Assembly: GCA_905221605.1 (NCBI GenBank)
Contig: CAJNDS010002506.1
Span: forward strand, 173,501-207,500
Length of the DNA stretch: 34,000 nucleotides
Direction of reading: 5' to 3'
Source: Symbiodinium natans
Taxonomy: Eukaryota > Sar > Dinophyceae > Suessiales > Symbiodiniaceae
Each line of letters begins with the position of its first letter. Within the stretch, counting starts at the first letter, position 1. A program made the translations under genes and the position numbers. Shown piece after piece: positions 1-9,883 of the stretch. The notes below the pieces were generated by a model. That model had not been told where the DNA came from and searched no databases. It worked only from the letters and a program-made list of their open reading frames with translations.

Positions 1-539
1 GCAACAGCCATTGCACACGAAGGTTTGACCTGGAGCCAAGCAAGTCGAAACCAGGCCAAATGCAGGCGCCACGCATGTCTGGCAGAGCATGTTCTTAGAT
101 TCGATTGCCGCCAGAGCTGCTTTGACAAGTCCTTTCAGTGCCTCTGAAAAACATGGAGTTTAATGATTTTCATGCAATCTGCAAGGCCAAAAACGTTAAA
201 GGTGGGACGGCTGTGAAAGAGCAGCCTGGCGCCGCAGACCCGATCCTCAGCTGCAAGGCGAGAATGCGAGAGCGAAGTTGCATACATCGCAGAACGCAAC
301 GGGTTTGTCCCTTCCCCTGGCACGGCAGTGTTCTAAACTTGACTGCTGTTTCGGTCGTTGCGGGTCCAGCTTGAGGGCTAAGTCTAAGTGCTCCTCCAAA
401 CCGAACCGATTTGCTGTTTTGGTTCAGTGCTCCTCGAGTTGAGACGCGCCTAAGCAGAAGAGCGGCACAAGCGGCTCAAGCGCCTGTGTAGCCCGGGGGG
501 GGGTATCGACAAGGTCTTACCTACTTCTGCATACCTTAC
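1..539. other. No gene recognised
   Basis: I see no convincing coding exon here. The open frames on both strands lack any recognisable domain and show no consistent codon pattern. The stretch ends in a nine-base G run near 491-499, just before the satellite-bearing region. Confidence 0.5.
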
Positions 540-766
540 ATGATCTTGCCAAGCCTCATTCTATTTCACAGCCCAAAGCAGAGTTTGAAGCAGTTGCAAC
601 TGAGGTTTGGCTCCTTCGCAGCTTCGAAAAGCCGCTTGGTTATGAAACAAAAAGGTTGGGGAGTTGGGGACTTGCAGTCTCAAGATCTAAGTCTCCAAGT
701 CCAGCGTGCCAGGCTTCTAGAGGCACCCTTCGGCTCGAGCAAGGTTCCACTGACTGATTTGTTGCA

Positions 767-790
767 CTCTCTCTCTCTCTCTCTCTCTCT
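767..790. repeat. (CT)12 microsatellite
   Basis: About twelve uninterrupted CT dinucleotides run directly into C-rich sequence and then into the 9-bp satellite. The satellite unit is itself CT-rich, so this tract may be the seed from which it arose; that is inference. Confidence 0.9.
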
Positions 791-801
791 CCCCCTCTCC
801 C

Positions 802-1134
802 CTCTCCAATCTCTCCAATCTCTCCAATCTCTCCAATCTCTCCAATCTCTCCAATCTCTCCAATCTCTCCAATCTCTCCAATCTCTCCAATCTCTCCAAT
901 CTCTCCAATCTCTCCAATCTCTCCAATCTCTCCAATCTCTCCAATCTCTCCAATCTCTCCAATCTCTCCAATCTCTCCAATCTCTCCAATCTCTCCAATC
1001 TCTCCAATCTCTCCAATCTCTCCAATCTCTCCAATCTCTCCAATCTCTCCAATCTCTCCAATCTCTCCAATCTCTCCAATCTCTCCAATCTCTCCAATCT
1101 CTCCAATCTCTCCAATCTCTCCAATCTCTCCAAT
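802..1134. repeat. Perfect 9-bp satellite, 37 copies
   Basis: The unit CTCTCCAAT repeats 37 times without a single mismatch over 333 bases, followed by a few degenerate copies to about 1167. Because 9 is a multiple of 3, every frame is open and gives long false ORFs: Leu-Gln-Ser on plus, and Ile-Gly-Glu, Trp-Arg-Asp and Leu-Glu-Arg types on minus. The absence of mismatches suggests recent expansion. I do not regard it as coding. Confidence 0.95.
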
Positions 1135-1319
1135 CCAACCTCTCCAATCCAATCTCTCCAATCTCTCCCCTCTACCTCTCCCCGCTCCCACAACATGTGC
1201 AAGTATGACAGCCGTGACTTCGATTTTTGTCGGCAACGTATGACATTGACAAGGCTGGCACGAGGTTGACATTTTGACGAGATATCCATGAGGCTTCAGA
1301 AGCTGCGTAGCTCAAAGCT

Positions 1320-2374
1320 CAGGCCTGGGCACGAGGCAAGGAACCGTCAAAACCTTCAACGCCGAGAAAGGACCCCCTCGGTGTGAAGAAGCGGGCTCAG
1401 CTTTGCTCAGCTGTCATTGCTGTCATTGCTGTCATTGCTGTCATTGCTGTCATGTTGCTTCCATAGGTTTAGGTTTTTGGGTTGTCGGGTTTCAGGAAGG
1501 CGTTTTAGGGATTTGAGGGTTTTTGTGGTTTGCAGACGTCCAGACAGGATTCGGCTTCATCGCGGTAGAGGATGGAGGGCCGGATGTGTTCTTGCATGTC
1601 AAGCAGTGCGTCGGCTCCATGCCCAAGCCCGGCGACGTGGTCACCTACGATGTCGAGCCCAGCATCAACAGACCAGGTCAGATGGTCGCAAAGAACGTAA
1701 CTGGTGGATCCATGCCGCTGACCTCGCCTGGTCATGCTGGATATGGACCAGTCCGGACTGATGTGACCCAGCTTACCAACCCATATGCTCAGAATGGCAT
1801 GTTGGGAGGTATGAACCTGGGCTGTGCTGGCCTTGGCATGACAGCAATGCCTGGCATGGGCCTCGGTGACATGAGCGCGATGGGAGGGATGGCGCCTCAA
1901 CTGGGCTGCGCTGGCTTCAGTGGTTGCGCCGGGTGCCCTGGCTGCGGTTGTGGCTGCGGCTGCGGCGGGTGCGGTGCCTGTGCCGGCTGTGGAGCCTGCA
2001 CCGGCTGCGGTCTGGGTGACTGCTCTGGCTGTGGAGCTTGCGGCTGTAGTGGCCTCGGAGATTGCTCTGGCTGTGGGGCATGTGGCTGCGGTGGACTTGA
2101 CGCGGGCTGCGGAGCCTGTGGTTGTGGCTGCGGTTCCTGTAGCAGCTGTGGCTGTGGATGTGCAGGGTGTGGTTGTGGCTTGAATGGTTGTGGTGGCTGC
2201 ATGCCCACGGACATGAGTGCCTTGGGTGGCTTGTCTGGTTGTGGCTGCCAGGGAGCTTGCGCTGGCTGTGGTTGCGATGGTTGTGGCATCTCGCAGCCCC
2301 TGCTCGGAGAGCAGGCCATGGCGGCAACTATGCCAGCCGAGCTGCTGTCAGGGGAACCTGGCCAAGCAGCTTAG
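1320..2374 (+). CDS. Cold-shock-domain protein with Gly/Cys-rich tail
   Basis: This is a nucleic-acid-binding protein of the cold-shock-domain (CSD) family, expected to bind single-stranded RNA or DNA. The main exon runs from 1536, after the acceptor TTTGCAG, to the TAG at 2372-2374. It begins with VQTGFGFI (the RNP1-like strand) followed by EDGGPDVFLH (the RNP2 region), both hallmark CSD strings. A separate upstream block at 1340-1360 reads GTVKTF-N, the expected first CSD strand, so the domain is split by an intron of roughly 1359-1535. That intron needs a non-GT donor; GC or an ambiguous boundary is possible. After about residue 70 the protein becomes Met/Gly-rich, then a block of some 130 residues (about 1910-2290) has about 38 cysteines in CG, GC and SGCGAC units, including the duplicated string GLGDCSGCGAC. 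The tail could bind metal or form disulphides; that is inference. No ATG is visible in frame just upstream, so a further 5' exon is likely. Confidence 0.85.
1410..1454. repeat. 9-bp tandem repeat, 5 copies, inside CSD intron
   Basis: The unit GCTGTCATT repeats five times, the last copy ending in G instead of T. It lies inside the predicted intron of the cold-shock-domain gene. It is unrelated in sequence to the 9-bp satellite 280 bases upstream, though of the same period. Confidence 0.85.
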
Positions 2375-3300
2375 GTCCAAGGGCGCTTCGTGTCATTCTC
2401 ATTCAACTTCAACTGACCCTTTAAAACAAAGGCTTCGACGTTGCAAATGTATGGAGGTCGACTCCTGAAAAAGAGGATGCTGCCATGTTCAATGCCCGAA
2501 CCACTGACGCCACATTGTCTGTCACGTTCTGTACCAGTCGGAAGTAAACTGCAAGGATGTCATCAAAGTTCTGTCAGAACCAATTCTGAAGCACACACTC
2601 TACGATCAAGTATCGGCGGAAATCCTTCTCCCCCGTGCGCGAAAGGCAGTGCCCCCACGAGCAGATCCAGGCGCCGCAGATCGTTGTGGCTTTCTCCCCA
2701 ACAACATTTTTTGCCAACACTGGGTGTTGTTACGTTCAGGGTCAAGGGGGGGTTAGGTTGGTGCGCACACGCGGCGCGTTCGAAACGCATCCGATAGAAC
2801 GCTGTTCCTCGAGCGGTGCTCGCATGTTGGACAAAAATCGTACTTTGTCCACAGCACGGATGACACAGATTTCTCGGGGCCTTGAAGCATCGCAAATTGC
2901 TTTTTGGCTTCGTGTATGGTGCCGAATCGCGCTCTCGCCCGTGCGCATTTTGTGGTATTTACGAAATCGTGCTGTCAGCCTAGGCTAGGTCCCGTAGGCG
3001 TGCACTTTTTTGCAGCTTGCATCGCTGCGCGTCCTGAAAACGTGGCAGGCACGTGGATTCCTGCGTTTTGCGCCGTTGGATCAGTTTGCTGCGTGTGGCC
3101 AGACTAGGGGGATTTGAAGTTGGAAACCGCGCTCTCGCCGTGCGGTTCGAAGTCGCCATCCTCGTGACTGTCTCCCTTTTGAGGTTTAAGATTTCAGGGT
3201 TTTGGCGGTGGGGTGGGTGGGTGGGTGGGTGGGCCGTGGGAGAATTGGGGGAGGGGGGGAAGCAATGAGCCACACTAAATGGAGAGCTTTCCTGTGTTAG
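2375..3300. other. No confident gene; GGGT-rich tract
   Basis: No exon with a recognisable domain is seen. The string GCGCTCTCGCC occurs twice (near 2930 and 3129) within loosely similar surroundings. A (GGGT)n tract lies at about 3212-3236, preceded by degenerate TTTAGGG-like sequence (AGGTTTAAGATTTCAGGG) near 3182. Confidence 0.4.
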
Positions 3301-3531
3301 TTGTCCTCCATTCAAGTAGCAACTGGCAAGGAGTGGGGCCAGCTTGGCCTGGCTGGAGCCAAGAGCGGAGGTGCCCTGACTTGTCTTAAGCCGCTCCAGT
3401 ATGTTCTTCAACAGAAGGGGACTTTTTGTGGCTCTTTTCCGGCCAGGTGCTGCGCTCGAGCCAGCTGTTGGCGAGGCGCTGCAGCAAAGATTGTCTCCAG
3501 CTCGTGATGGTTCTCTTGCTGTTCGGGCTCC

Positions 3532-3897
3532 GTGCAGGGACCAGCGGCGACTCAACTTCCATCTCGCTCCGCGGAGAAAGAGGCTAGTGAGACTAAAACT
3601 GACAGTCCTCCCAGCCTCTCAGATACCACTTCTGCCGGGCCGCTGAGCCCTCCGAGGCTGTTCGACGGCAACAGTTTCCAGGTGAACCTTTTGTGGACAG
3701 CTACTTGGAGCCCAGGGATTTCCAAAAACCTGTCAGAAGTACTTGACACCTTGAGACATCTTGAGATGCATGGACACCTTCCATCCCTTCACCCCTGGCG
3801 GAATTGCGGTGAGGAGCAGATCTATCCCAGCAACTACGTTGCTAGCATGATGCTGAGCTCAGCAGGTGGCCTTGTGCTGTCAGGGGATGCATTGTAG
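3532..3897 (+). CDS. Possible exon, unknown protein
   Basis: An open frame of 121 codons ends at a TAG at 3895. Its second half, from about 3655, reads as ordinary globular protein, for example LFDGNSFQVNLLW and LSEVLDTLRHLEMHGHL, while the first part is Ser/Thr/Pro-rich. I recognise no family. It may be a 3' exon of a longer gene. Another frame overlaps the first third, so the true exon may begin inside this span. Confidence 0.35.
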   Translation: MQGPAATQLPSRSAEKEASETKTDSPPSLSDTTSAGPLSPPRLFDGNSFQVNLLWTATWSPGISKNLSEVLDTLRHLEMHGHLPSLHPWRNCGEEQIYPSNYVASMMLSSAGGLVLSGDAL

Positions 3898-4588
3898 CAC
3901 TGAGGCCCTCATTCAGCCGTCACCACGAAGCTGCTCCCATCAGAGGCCCTGAATGGCCCTGGTTTCTTTACAGCGAAGTCACGGACCGCTCATGCACGAG
4001 ATGTGTGTGTGTGTGTGGTGAACTTCTGATTCTGATTCTCCCAGGCAGGCTCGCGGGCGTCATCGCCGCAGCTCGGCTCGGGCATGCGCGCAGGCACCGT
4101 GTGGCGATGTGTGGCGTGCCACCATGTGCCACTTTGTGCTTAGCTGCCGATCTCTCCGGGTGGGTACTCGACCCTAAATTCCGAAACAGCTAGACCTGTC
4201 CTGGCCTTGAGGTTCCGCCAACAGCCGCAGCAGCTGCATCTCCATTTCCAGCCAAGGCGTCCGCACTCAGCACATTCTTCAGGGTCGGGGATGGCTAAAG
4301 CAGTGCTTGTCGCAGCCTTGCACAAGCAATGTCCCTCACAAACCCTCGCCAACGGCCCTAAAGCCTAAGCCCATGTTGTTGTCAGGGTCCTCATCATGGA
4401 AGATGCAGCTGAAAGGCGCCTGGGATGGAGGTAGGTTCTGGGCTCCTCGTGAGCGACTCCCGAGTCCAGGGTCCGGGGTCCAGGGTTCAGGGTTTTAGGG
4501 TTTAGGGTCTGAGCAAGCTTCGGGGGGTAGAGAGGAAAGATAAGTTCGGGACGCACGCGCGGTGGGTTGAGGCGGCGGCGGGTGAGTA
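3898..4588. other. Intergenic or intronic; degenerate telomere-type repeat
   Basis: I see no supported exon. A short (GT)n lies near 4003-4017. At about 4463-4510 the sequence is a chain of GGGTCCAGGGTTCAGGG-type units ending in TTTTAGGGTTTAGGG, a decayed TTTAGGG tract. Confidence 0.45.
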
Positions 4589-4876
4589 TTGAGTGCTGTT
4601 GGTGTTTGTGTCGGTGCGTGTGCAGTTGAAACGGCTAGTATAAGACTCTATATTTTCAAAGGCCCAAAAGCCATTGAAGGAATCTTGAGCCCGATGGTGC
4701 TTGTCATAGGTTCTCGGCAGAAGTTGCTGGAGAGGCCGCTTGCAACTCCTTGGATCTCCTTGGTTTTGCATTGTGCGCAAATTCTGACATGCGTCGGGCG
4801 GGCCCATCATGCAATGAAGTCTCGAACTGTCTTCGAACGCAGATTCTGTACCACCAAGCGCGCCTTCGATGTCTGA
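4589..4876 (+). CDS. Possible exon, unknown protein
   Basis: The open frame ends at TGA 4874-4876. The central part (about 4645-4800) has mixed hydrophobic and charged residues such as IFKGPKAIEGILSPMVLVIG and RQKLLERPLATPWISLVLH, plausible for a folded or membrane-associated segment. No family is recognised. It lies just upstream of the stronger block at 4880-5169 and may belong to the same gene. Confidence 0.35.
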   Translation: MSAVGVCVGACAVETASIRLYIFKGPKAIEGILSPMVLVIGSRQKLLERPLATPWISLVLHCAQILTCVGRAHHAMKSRTVFERRFCTTKRAFDV

Positions 4877-4879
4877 GCC

Positions 4880-5169
4880 TTAGTCGAGCTTGCTACAGTA
4901 CCCGTTGAAGCGAGGGACCAGCGCCTCAGGCATTTCTTGGGACCATCCGTGAGCTCAAGCGACTTCGATATTGAGCGGGCCTCAGACAAGTGAGGGTCGT
5001 GGATTGGATTGGATTGGATGCATGTTCGTGAGGGACTGGCGACATGCTGGACGTTGAGCTCCCGCAAGAGCAGCGAGCGCCCAAGGCGTATGAGCTTCCA
5101 GCCGATGCTGTTTGCCAAGCTCGTAGGTTGACTGGACAGTATACTTCTCAGCAGAATCATGCCTTCTAA
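4880..5169 (+). CDS. Two exon-like blocks of an unknown gene
   Basis: Block one (about 4887-4990) reads RDQRLRHFLGP...SDFDIERASDK and runs into a GTGAGG donor-like site at about 4990. Block two (about 5041-5169) reads MLDVELPQEQ...PKAYELPADAVCQARR and ends at a TAA after QQNHAF. Between them is a short spacer containing four ATTGG units (about 5001-5020). Both blocks have dinoflagellate-like codons and charged, non-repetitive composition. The simplest GT-AG junction does not keep phase, so the exact boundary is unresolved. I recognise no family. Confidence 0.5.
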
Positions 5170-5345
5170 GCGCTGTAAGGAGCCAGCAGCTAGCAGCTAG
5201 GCTCAAGAGCATTTAAAACATGGGGGCTTCCCCACTTTTCGCTTCCAACGCATAGTGCCGAGTCCTTCGGCTTGGTCCGGTGGCCAAATCGCAAAGTTGA
5301 GAGTCTAGAGACAATTCTTGGTTTATGTGCGAGGTTCTGCGCGTT

Positions 5346-5531
5346 TCTGACCAAGCATTTCAAGAACATCCCGAAGGAGGCAGCACTTTGCATTTTTTTC
5401 GAGTCTTTCGCGGAGGCTTTCTGAGTCATTGCAAGGATCACACCGGCATCTTCCGCTTTTTCGACACGGATGGGCAGATAGCTGAGCTTGCTGAGTTTTC
5501 TCATTCTCTTGGGGTCCATTCCGTCGGCCAT
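5346..5531 (-). CDS. Possible minus-strand N-terminal exon, unknown
   Basis: On the minus strand, from an ATG at about 5531, the frame reads MADGMDPKRMRKLSKLSYL, then KAEDAGVILAMTQKASAKDSK. It is basic and Lys-rich, and the whole open frame extends to about 5190. The plus strand is also open over the same bases, so strand assignment is uncertain. No family is recognised. Confidence 0.35.
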
Positions 5532-5546
5532 GCCCACAGCAGACAA

Positions 5547-6340
5547 GGACTCAGGTATGGGTGCAGCGTGCAGGGTGCATGCTTCGTCCTTGTTTTGTCG
5601 GAAGGGTGGCAGGGCTCAACAAAGACACGAGCAGCAACAGCAACTAGAAGAAGAGCAAAGGCAAGAACAAAAGCAAGAGTATCAACAAAAACAATAGCAA
5701 AAAAAGAACACTTATTTTTACTTCGAACATCCCCACCCTCTCTGGGCAGAGATATTAGTACGAATACGAAGAATATAAACAAAAACCAACAGCAGCAGCA
5801 ACGCCAACCCAGCAAGAAGGCTAGCAGCTCCCTCGAAGCTGAAACATGTGAGCACAGGTTGTCACAACCGAAGTGTTTACATCCGTATTTACAGCGTTTT
5901 CGATCGTTTCAACACAATTTGGGGTCTCACATAGTTCAAAGAAGTTTTCACAGAACACGGCACAAACAACGGCGCACGCGAAGTAACATTGCATCAACAT
6001 CTTTGATTAGCACCGGGTTGTGGTTTGGATGTATGACATCTGAATCAAGTGCACATTGCATACAACATCCGTAGAGTCTTAAGCCCCTAGCCCCGAATTC
6101 TTCAATCTCGAAACGTTGCAACTCCTGGGATTAGAAAGCCTAAGTCCATAAGCTCTTTTGTGTTTTGCATATCCTCAAACCCGATCCCGCAAATCCTAAC
6201 TCCAGAAAGTCTTATATCACGGACGTAATCATCAAGCGGGCATGGATGTGCTGGCCATTCGCACGCACTGGTAACATGGACGTAGTCATCGTGCGGGCAT
6301 GGATGCCGCACCCTAAGCTCGAGACCTTGCATCCTCAGTG
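5547..6340. other. A-rich low-complexity and no clear gene
   Basis: From about 5628 to 5710 the plus strand is a run of CAACAG, GAAGAA and CAAAA-type words giving Gln/Glu/Lys-rich translations. I treat this as low complexity. The rest of the stretch shows no exon I can support, apart from a 58-bp-spaced direct repeat at 6219-6306. Confidence 0.45.
6219..6306. repeat. Imperfect direct repeat, about 30 bp, offset 58
   Basis: The segments at 6219-6248 and 6277-6306 match at most positions, each ending GCGGGCATGGATG. This looks like a local tandem duplication with divergence. Confidence 0.7.
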
Positions 6341-6365
6341 CTCTAAGCTTTCCATCTCCATCCGA

Positions 6366-7880
6366 GTATGTTGTGCTGCGTCCTCGCATCACCTCTCAAG
6401 ACTCGCCCAGGAGCGGCGAGATCTCCCTGGGCGAGTTTTACGCTGTGATCGAGGTGGCTGTCCAGCTCGAAACAAGGGTAAAACATCGAGGGTTTGGGGC
6501 GCTGTTTTTGGATTTAGGGGCTTGAGCTTTGCTTGAGACCATCATGGCAGGCGATGTCCCCAGTACGTTGCTTGGCCGACCTTCGCTGCAGGCAGGGCAG
6601 GAGTTCCGCTTCCCAGGACAACGTTCCAAGCACGTAGCAACTTCGCAACGTTTCAAGACATGCTTCTCCAAATGCCGAAATCCACACGTCAAGAAGCAAA
6701 AAAACAGCCAGGTGGATTGCGCTGGGCTATGGCTCAGCGTGCCGGGCGATGGAACTCATGGTGCCCGGAAAGTGCAAAGTATGTCGAGCCACGCCAGCGG
6801 GCAGTGACAGTCTCCATCTGCTGATGATCATGGTGGTGGGTAGGCCAATAGAATCCAATGGAGACAACTCTTGCAAAAGTGCGCCGCTTGTCTTTCTTCT
6901 GACAACTCAGGCGCCACGAGCGAATTGGGCCTCTCGACGCTACAATAGTCACCAATTCGGGTATCTGTTGCCGTGAGCTTAGTCCGATCTTGGGCACTTG
7001 ACAAATCTTGCCGGCGTGGCAGCAAAAACGTTGCTGGTTGACTACAGGAGCAAAGTCGGTGTGCTGGAGTGGGAGGAGCACCTTTACATCTTCTCGGCTG
7101 GCCACCAAGCTGGTCATTGTATTGCAGCCGAGGCGATGTTATCCCAAGCTTTGCAAATCGCCCGTGCAGCCCAGGCAGTCGCCGCACCGAACATGGCAAG
7201 CACGGAGGGAAACTCAGGTAGCGGGAGGGGGGGGGGGGGCTTAGCGTATCTTTCAGTGAGCAGAGCTTGTCAAGATCAATGTTTGATCTTGAGGCAAGCA
7301 GCTTCTTTTCCGCTGCAAACAAGTCACGAATGCCCACATTATGCATAATTTCCAGGGACACGCTCAGGTTTCCCTTGCCGAGCTGTATGCGGCCCTGAGC
7401 TCTGCGTGAGTCCCAGGAAGAGCCCTTGTCGAATCCTTTTTGGGATGGATGTCGGAGTATGTGCATTACTGCACTGCGTGGCTCTCTGTGGCTCTCTGAG
7501 GTCTCCCCATGTCTGCTGCTCGAAGAATGGCGGCAGCGCCTGGAGACGTTGGCCGCCTAGAGGGTGCCGAAGGGCTGGGAGGTTTGCTTTCCGAACTGTC
7601 TATGCCAAGAACTGTCGAGGATATATGCCGATGTTGACAAAGCCTATGACCCCATGGAGGACATTGTCACACAGGCTGCAAAGCATTCGCTCCATGCGAC
7701 AAGCGCTGGGAGTGTGCTCACAAGACTTGAGCCAGGCACCTCTTGATCAGAGCAAGTTTGTCGCCCAGGCGAGTACTCACGAGTTCCAAGCAGTTCGGTC
7801 TGTTCTCTTTCGCCAGGCCGGAGAACACTGGAATATGTCCGTGCATGAGGCAAAGAGGCGGGCTACCACCGGTTCGTGAT
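6366..7880 (+). CDS. Chain of exon-like blocks, unknown gene(s)
   Basis: Several blocks look coding on the plus strand. About 6379-6477 reads SGEISLGEFYAVIEVAVQL and runs into a GT site at 6478. About 6551-6710 has one frame with DVPSTLLGRPSLQAGQEF and another with NFATFQDMLLQMPKSTRQEA. From 6983 (after an AG) to 7217 it reads VDYRSKVGVLEWEEHLYIF and then AEAMLSQALQIARAAQAV, ending at GT 7218. About 7346-7406 reads HAQVSLAELYAALSSA and ends at a GTGAGT donor. About 7620-7880 has further open blocks in shifting frames. The intron 6478-6550 is rich in GGGTTT-like words. Exon joins are not all phase-consistent, so this may be one gene, two, or a partly decayed copy. No family is recognised. Confidence 0.45.
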
Positions 7881-8913
7881 CTTTGATGGTTGTGATTAAA
7901 CAAGCCTATTAGAAACATCACGTGGTGCATCTGCGGCCCATTCCGCCCCTTCGGTGAGAGGTTGGTTGAGTGGTTGGGAAGGGGAGTGATGCTTATGCTC
8001 CTGATGCTCTTCATAGGCGGTTGTTGCACTTCGGCCGTGACATCACATATGCATCCAGTGGGACGAAGGTTCTTCAGGCTCTGCGATTATGACCTGAAAG
8101 GGAAGATGACAAGGCGAAGCAGCTTGTGTGGTTGGTCCCGTGCAGCTTGTGCTCATTCGCGCGCAGTTTTCGACTGTTGATGCTGCCGGTAAGTTGTGCA
8201 AATTCTGTACGCTTCAAAATACAAATTCTGTGCTGTACCTAATATCTGTGGGCTTACTAAAAGACTCATTCTTTGCCCGCTATATTATTGGATTTGATTA
8301 GTAATTTACAAGGCGTGCCCATTTGTAAGACTTCCATTTTGCACGCCCTATAGTAATATTATGTAGCACTATAATCGGGCCATAAGCCACGTGTTCGCCC
8401 GGCTCATGAATATAAATACTAAATAACGTGTGAAAGATACGAACGCATGAAAAGTGATCAATGGTGCCAATGAACCCCCTAAAATTATGCCACATTCTGA
8501 GCCAGGTAAATTTATTTGGGGGTTTTGGATGGGCTTTTGCATTGTGTTCTTACGCGTGAGCCAGTCAATGAAGAGGTTTTGTAGGATGATTGGTGTCTGA
8601 TTCGAGGAAGAAGTTTCTGACCGTGCTCAAGCTTGTCAAGCCTACGCTCAGGATGGAGCATCTGAGGAGACATGTGTTCCTTGCTTCGAACATCATAAGA
8701 GGGTCAATATCATGTCGCCATTGGCTCGGATAGCTTCTGGCTTTCGTTCCCCCCCGGGCGTGGGGCTGTTAGAGCTCTCCCTCATGGTCTGCTGCAACCA
8801 ATGTTTGTCTTGCTGCCTTGGTTTAGTGCTGTCCTTGCTTTTGACTCCTTGACTTCTTTGTTGGAATTAGGGAAAGAAACCTTTTTTCCAAGCTTCGACT
8901 GACACTGACGGTC
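7881..8913. other. Mostly non-coding; AT-rich patch
   Basis: A short exon-like stretch may lie at about 8090-8190, before a GTAAGT at about 8189, but its frame is unstable. From about 8200 to 8530 base composition shifts sharply to AT-rich with several short inverted repeats (GGCGTGC/GCACGCC, TATAGT/ACTATA). A 65-codon minus-strand open frame spans it (8298-8495) but resembles nothing I know. The remainder shows no gene. Confidence 0.4.
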
Positions 8914-9182
8914 TTATTTAAAGAGGTACGTTGCGGCAAGAATTGAGTACAGCATCATCTTTAGCAGATCCTGCAGTTCTTGTTCTAGAAGCACTCTTGG
9001 CTTCGGAGGAGCAAGCTCAGGCTGTTCTATGCGAAGGTGATTCGCAAAGTCCGATCTGTGAATAAGAAGGCAGCAAGCTCCTGTCTGCCACGAGAGCTTA
9101 CAAAGACAACCGTTCTTCAACAGCACCCCTTTGCAGGCAAGCCTAGAGTCGTTGGCTATGACAATCGTCAGCAACTTCCTGC
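8914..9182 (-). CDS. Possible minus-strand terminal exon, unknown
   Basis: On the minus strand, after a CTGCAG acceptor near 9183, the frame reads LLTIVIANDSRLACKGVLL, then RIEQPELAPPKPRVLLEQEL, and ends LAATYLFK at a TAA. Composition and codons look coding. I recognise no domain. Confidence 0.4.
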
Positions 9183-9404
9183 AGTGCCCCTCTCCAAATT
9201 GCGAATTGTCTGTGCATTGTGAGGGAACGATAGCTTCTGGGTGCTCGCTGGGCCTTCAAGTACACATTGCGCCTTAGCTGGGTCCGCTAAGCTTCCATGT
9301 GGCTTTTCACGAAACTGGGCCAATGACACCTCCCATGGTCTGTTGTTTGTCTGTTGCATGTGTGCGTACGTTTTCTTGGGCAATCGGTAGCCCCACAATG
9401 GGGT

Positions 9405-9683
9405 CACGACAAGGACCCGCGAGATAGCCGTGGCACGAGCGGTAGCTTCGTGGCCCATGCTCTCATGTGGAGGTACAAGCAGGACCCAAAGATCTCAAGA
9501 AAGGTCGTCCCAGACGACTTTCAGAGGAGCAGGGGTGATTCACCTTATGTCGCGTGCATCATGTGCAGAGATTACAGAGGGTCGAAGCTTGTGCTGTTTC
9601 ATCCCGCGCACAGTGCAAGCTGCCAGCAATCTGCCGACAACCTCCGTGATTGCAAGTGCAAAATGTCTTCCAGCGGCTTTTAA
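9405..9683 (+). CDS. Possible exon, unknown protein
   Basis: The plus frame includes SFVAHALMWRYKQDPKISRK, VVPDDFQRSRGDSPYVACIM and CRDYRGSKLVLFHP, then weaker sequence to a TAA at 9681. It may be a real exon ending near 9610. The region upstream in the same frame contains no clear start. No family is recognised. Confidence 0.35.
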   Translation, partial: HDKDPRDSRGTSGSFVAHALMWRYKQDPKISRKVVPDDFQRSRGDSPYVACIMCRDYRGSKLVLFHPAHSASCQQSADNLRDCKCKMSSSGF

Positions 9684-9883
9684 GCTGCGTCTCCAGGACA
9701 TATGACGTCCTGCAGCTCACGGAGAAGGCGTGTTTTGTTTGTCGCTCTCCGCCATTGTCCCGGAAGGGCCTTTTTCCGGCGTAGGTTCAACGTGACATTT
9801 GTTCAATTTCCTACTGTAGCTGTGAAGACATGACGTTAGTTCAATTTCCGGAGGGCGTAGAGGCGTAGAGCTGTGAGACTCTG

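Noticed and set aside
540-1289. Long ORFs of Leu-Gln-Ser, Ile-Gly-Glu, Trp-Arg-Asp and Leu-Glu-Arg repeats
   Set aside because: They are products of a perfect 9-bp satellite, which keeps every frame open. No non-repeat coding signal supports them.
1897-2327. Minus-strand Pro/Gln-rich and His/Ser-rich ORFs opposite the CSD gene
   Set aside because: They are antisense shadows of the Gly/Cys codon repeats; the plus strand carries the recognisable CSD.
8298-8495. Minus ORF as an organelle protein
   Set aside because: The AT-rich composition suggested it, but the translation matches no organelle protein I can recognise.
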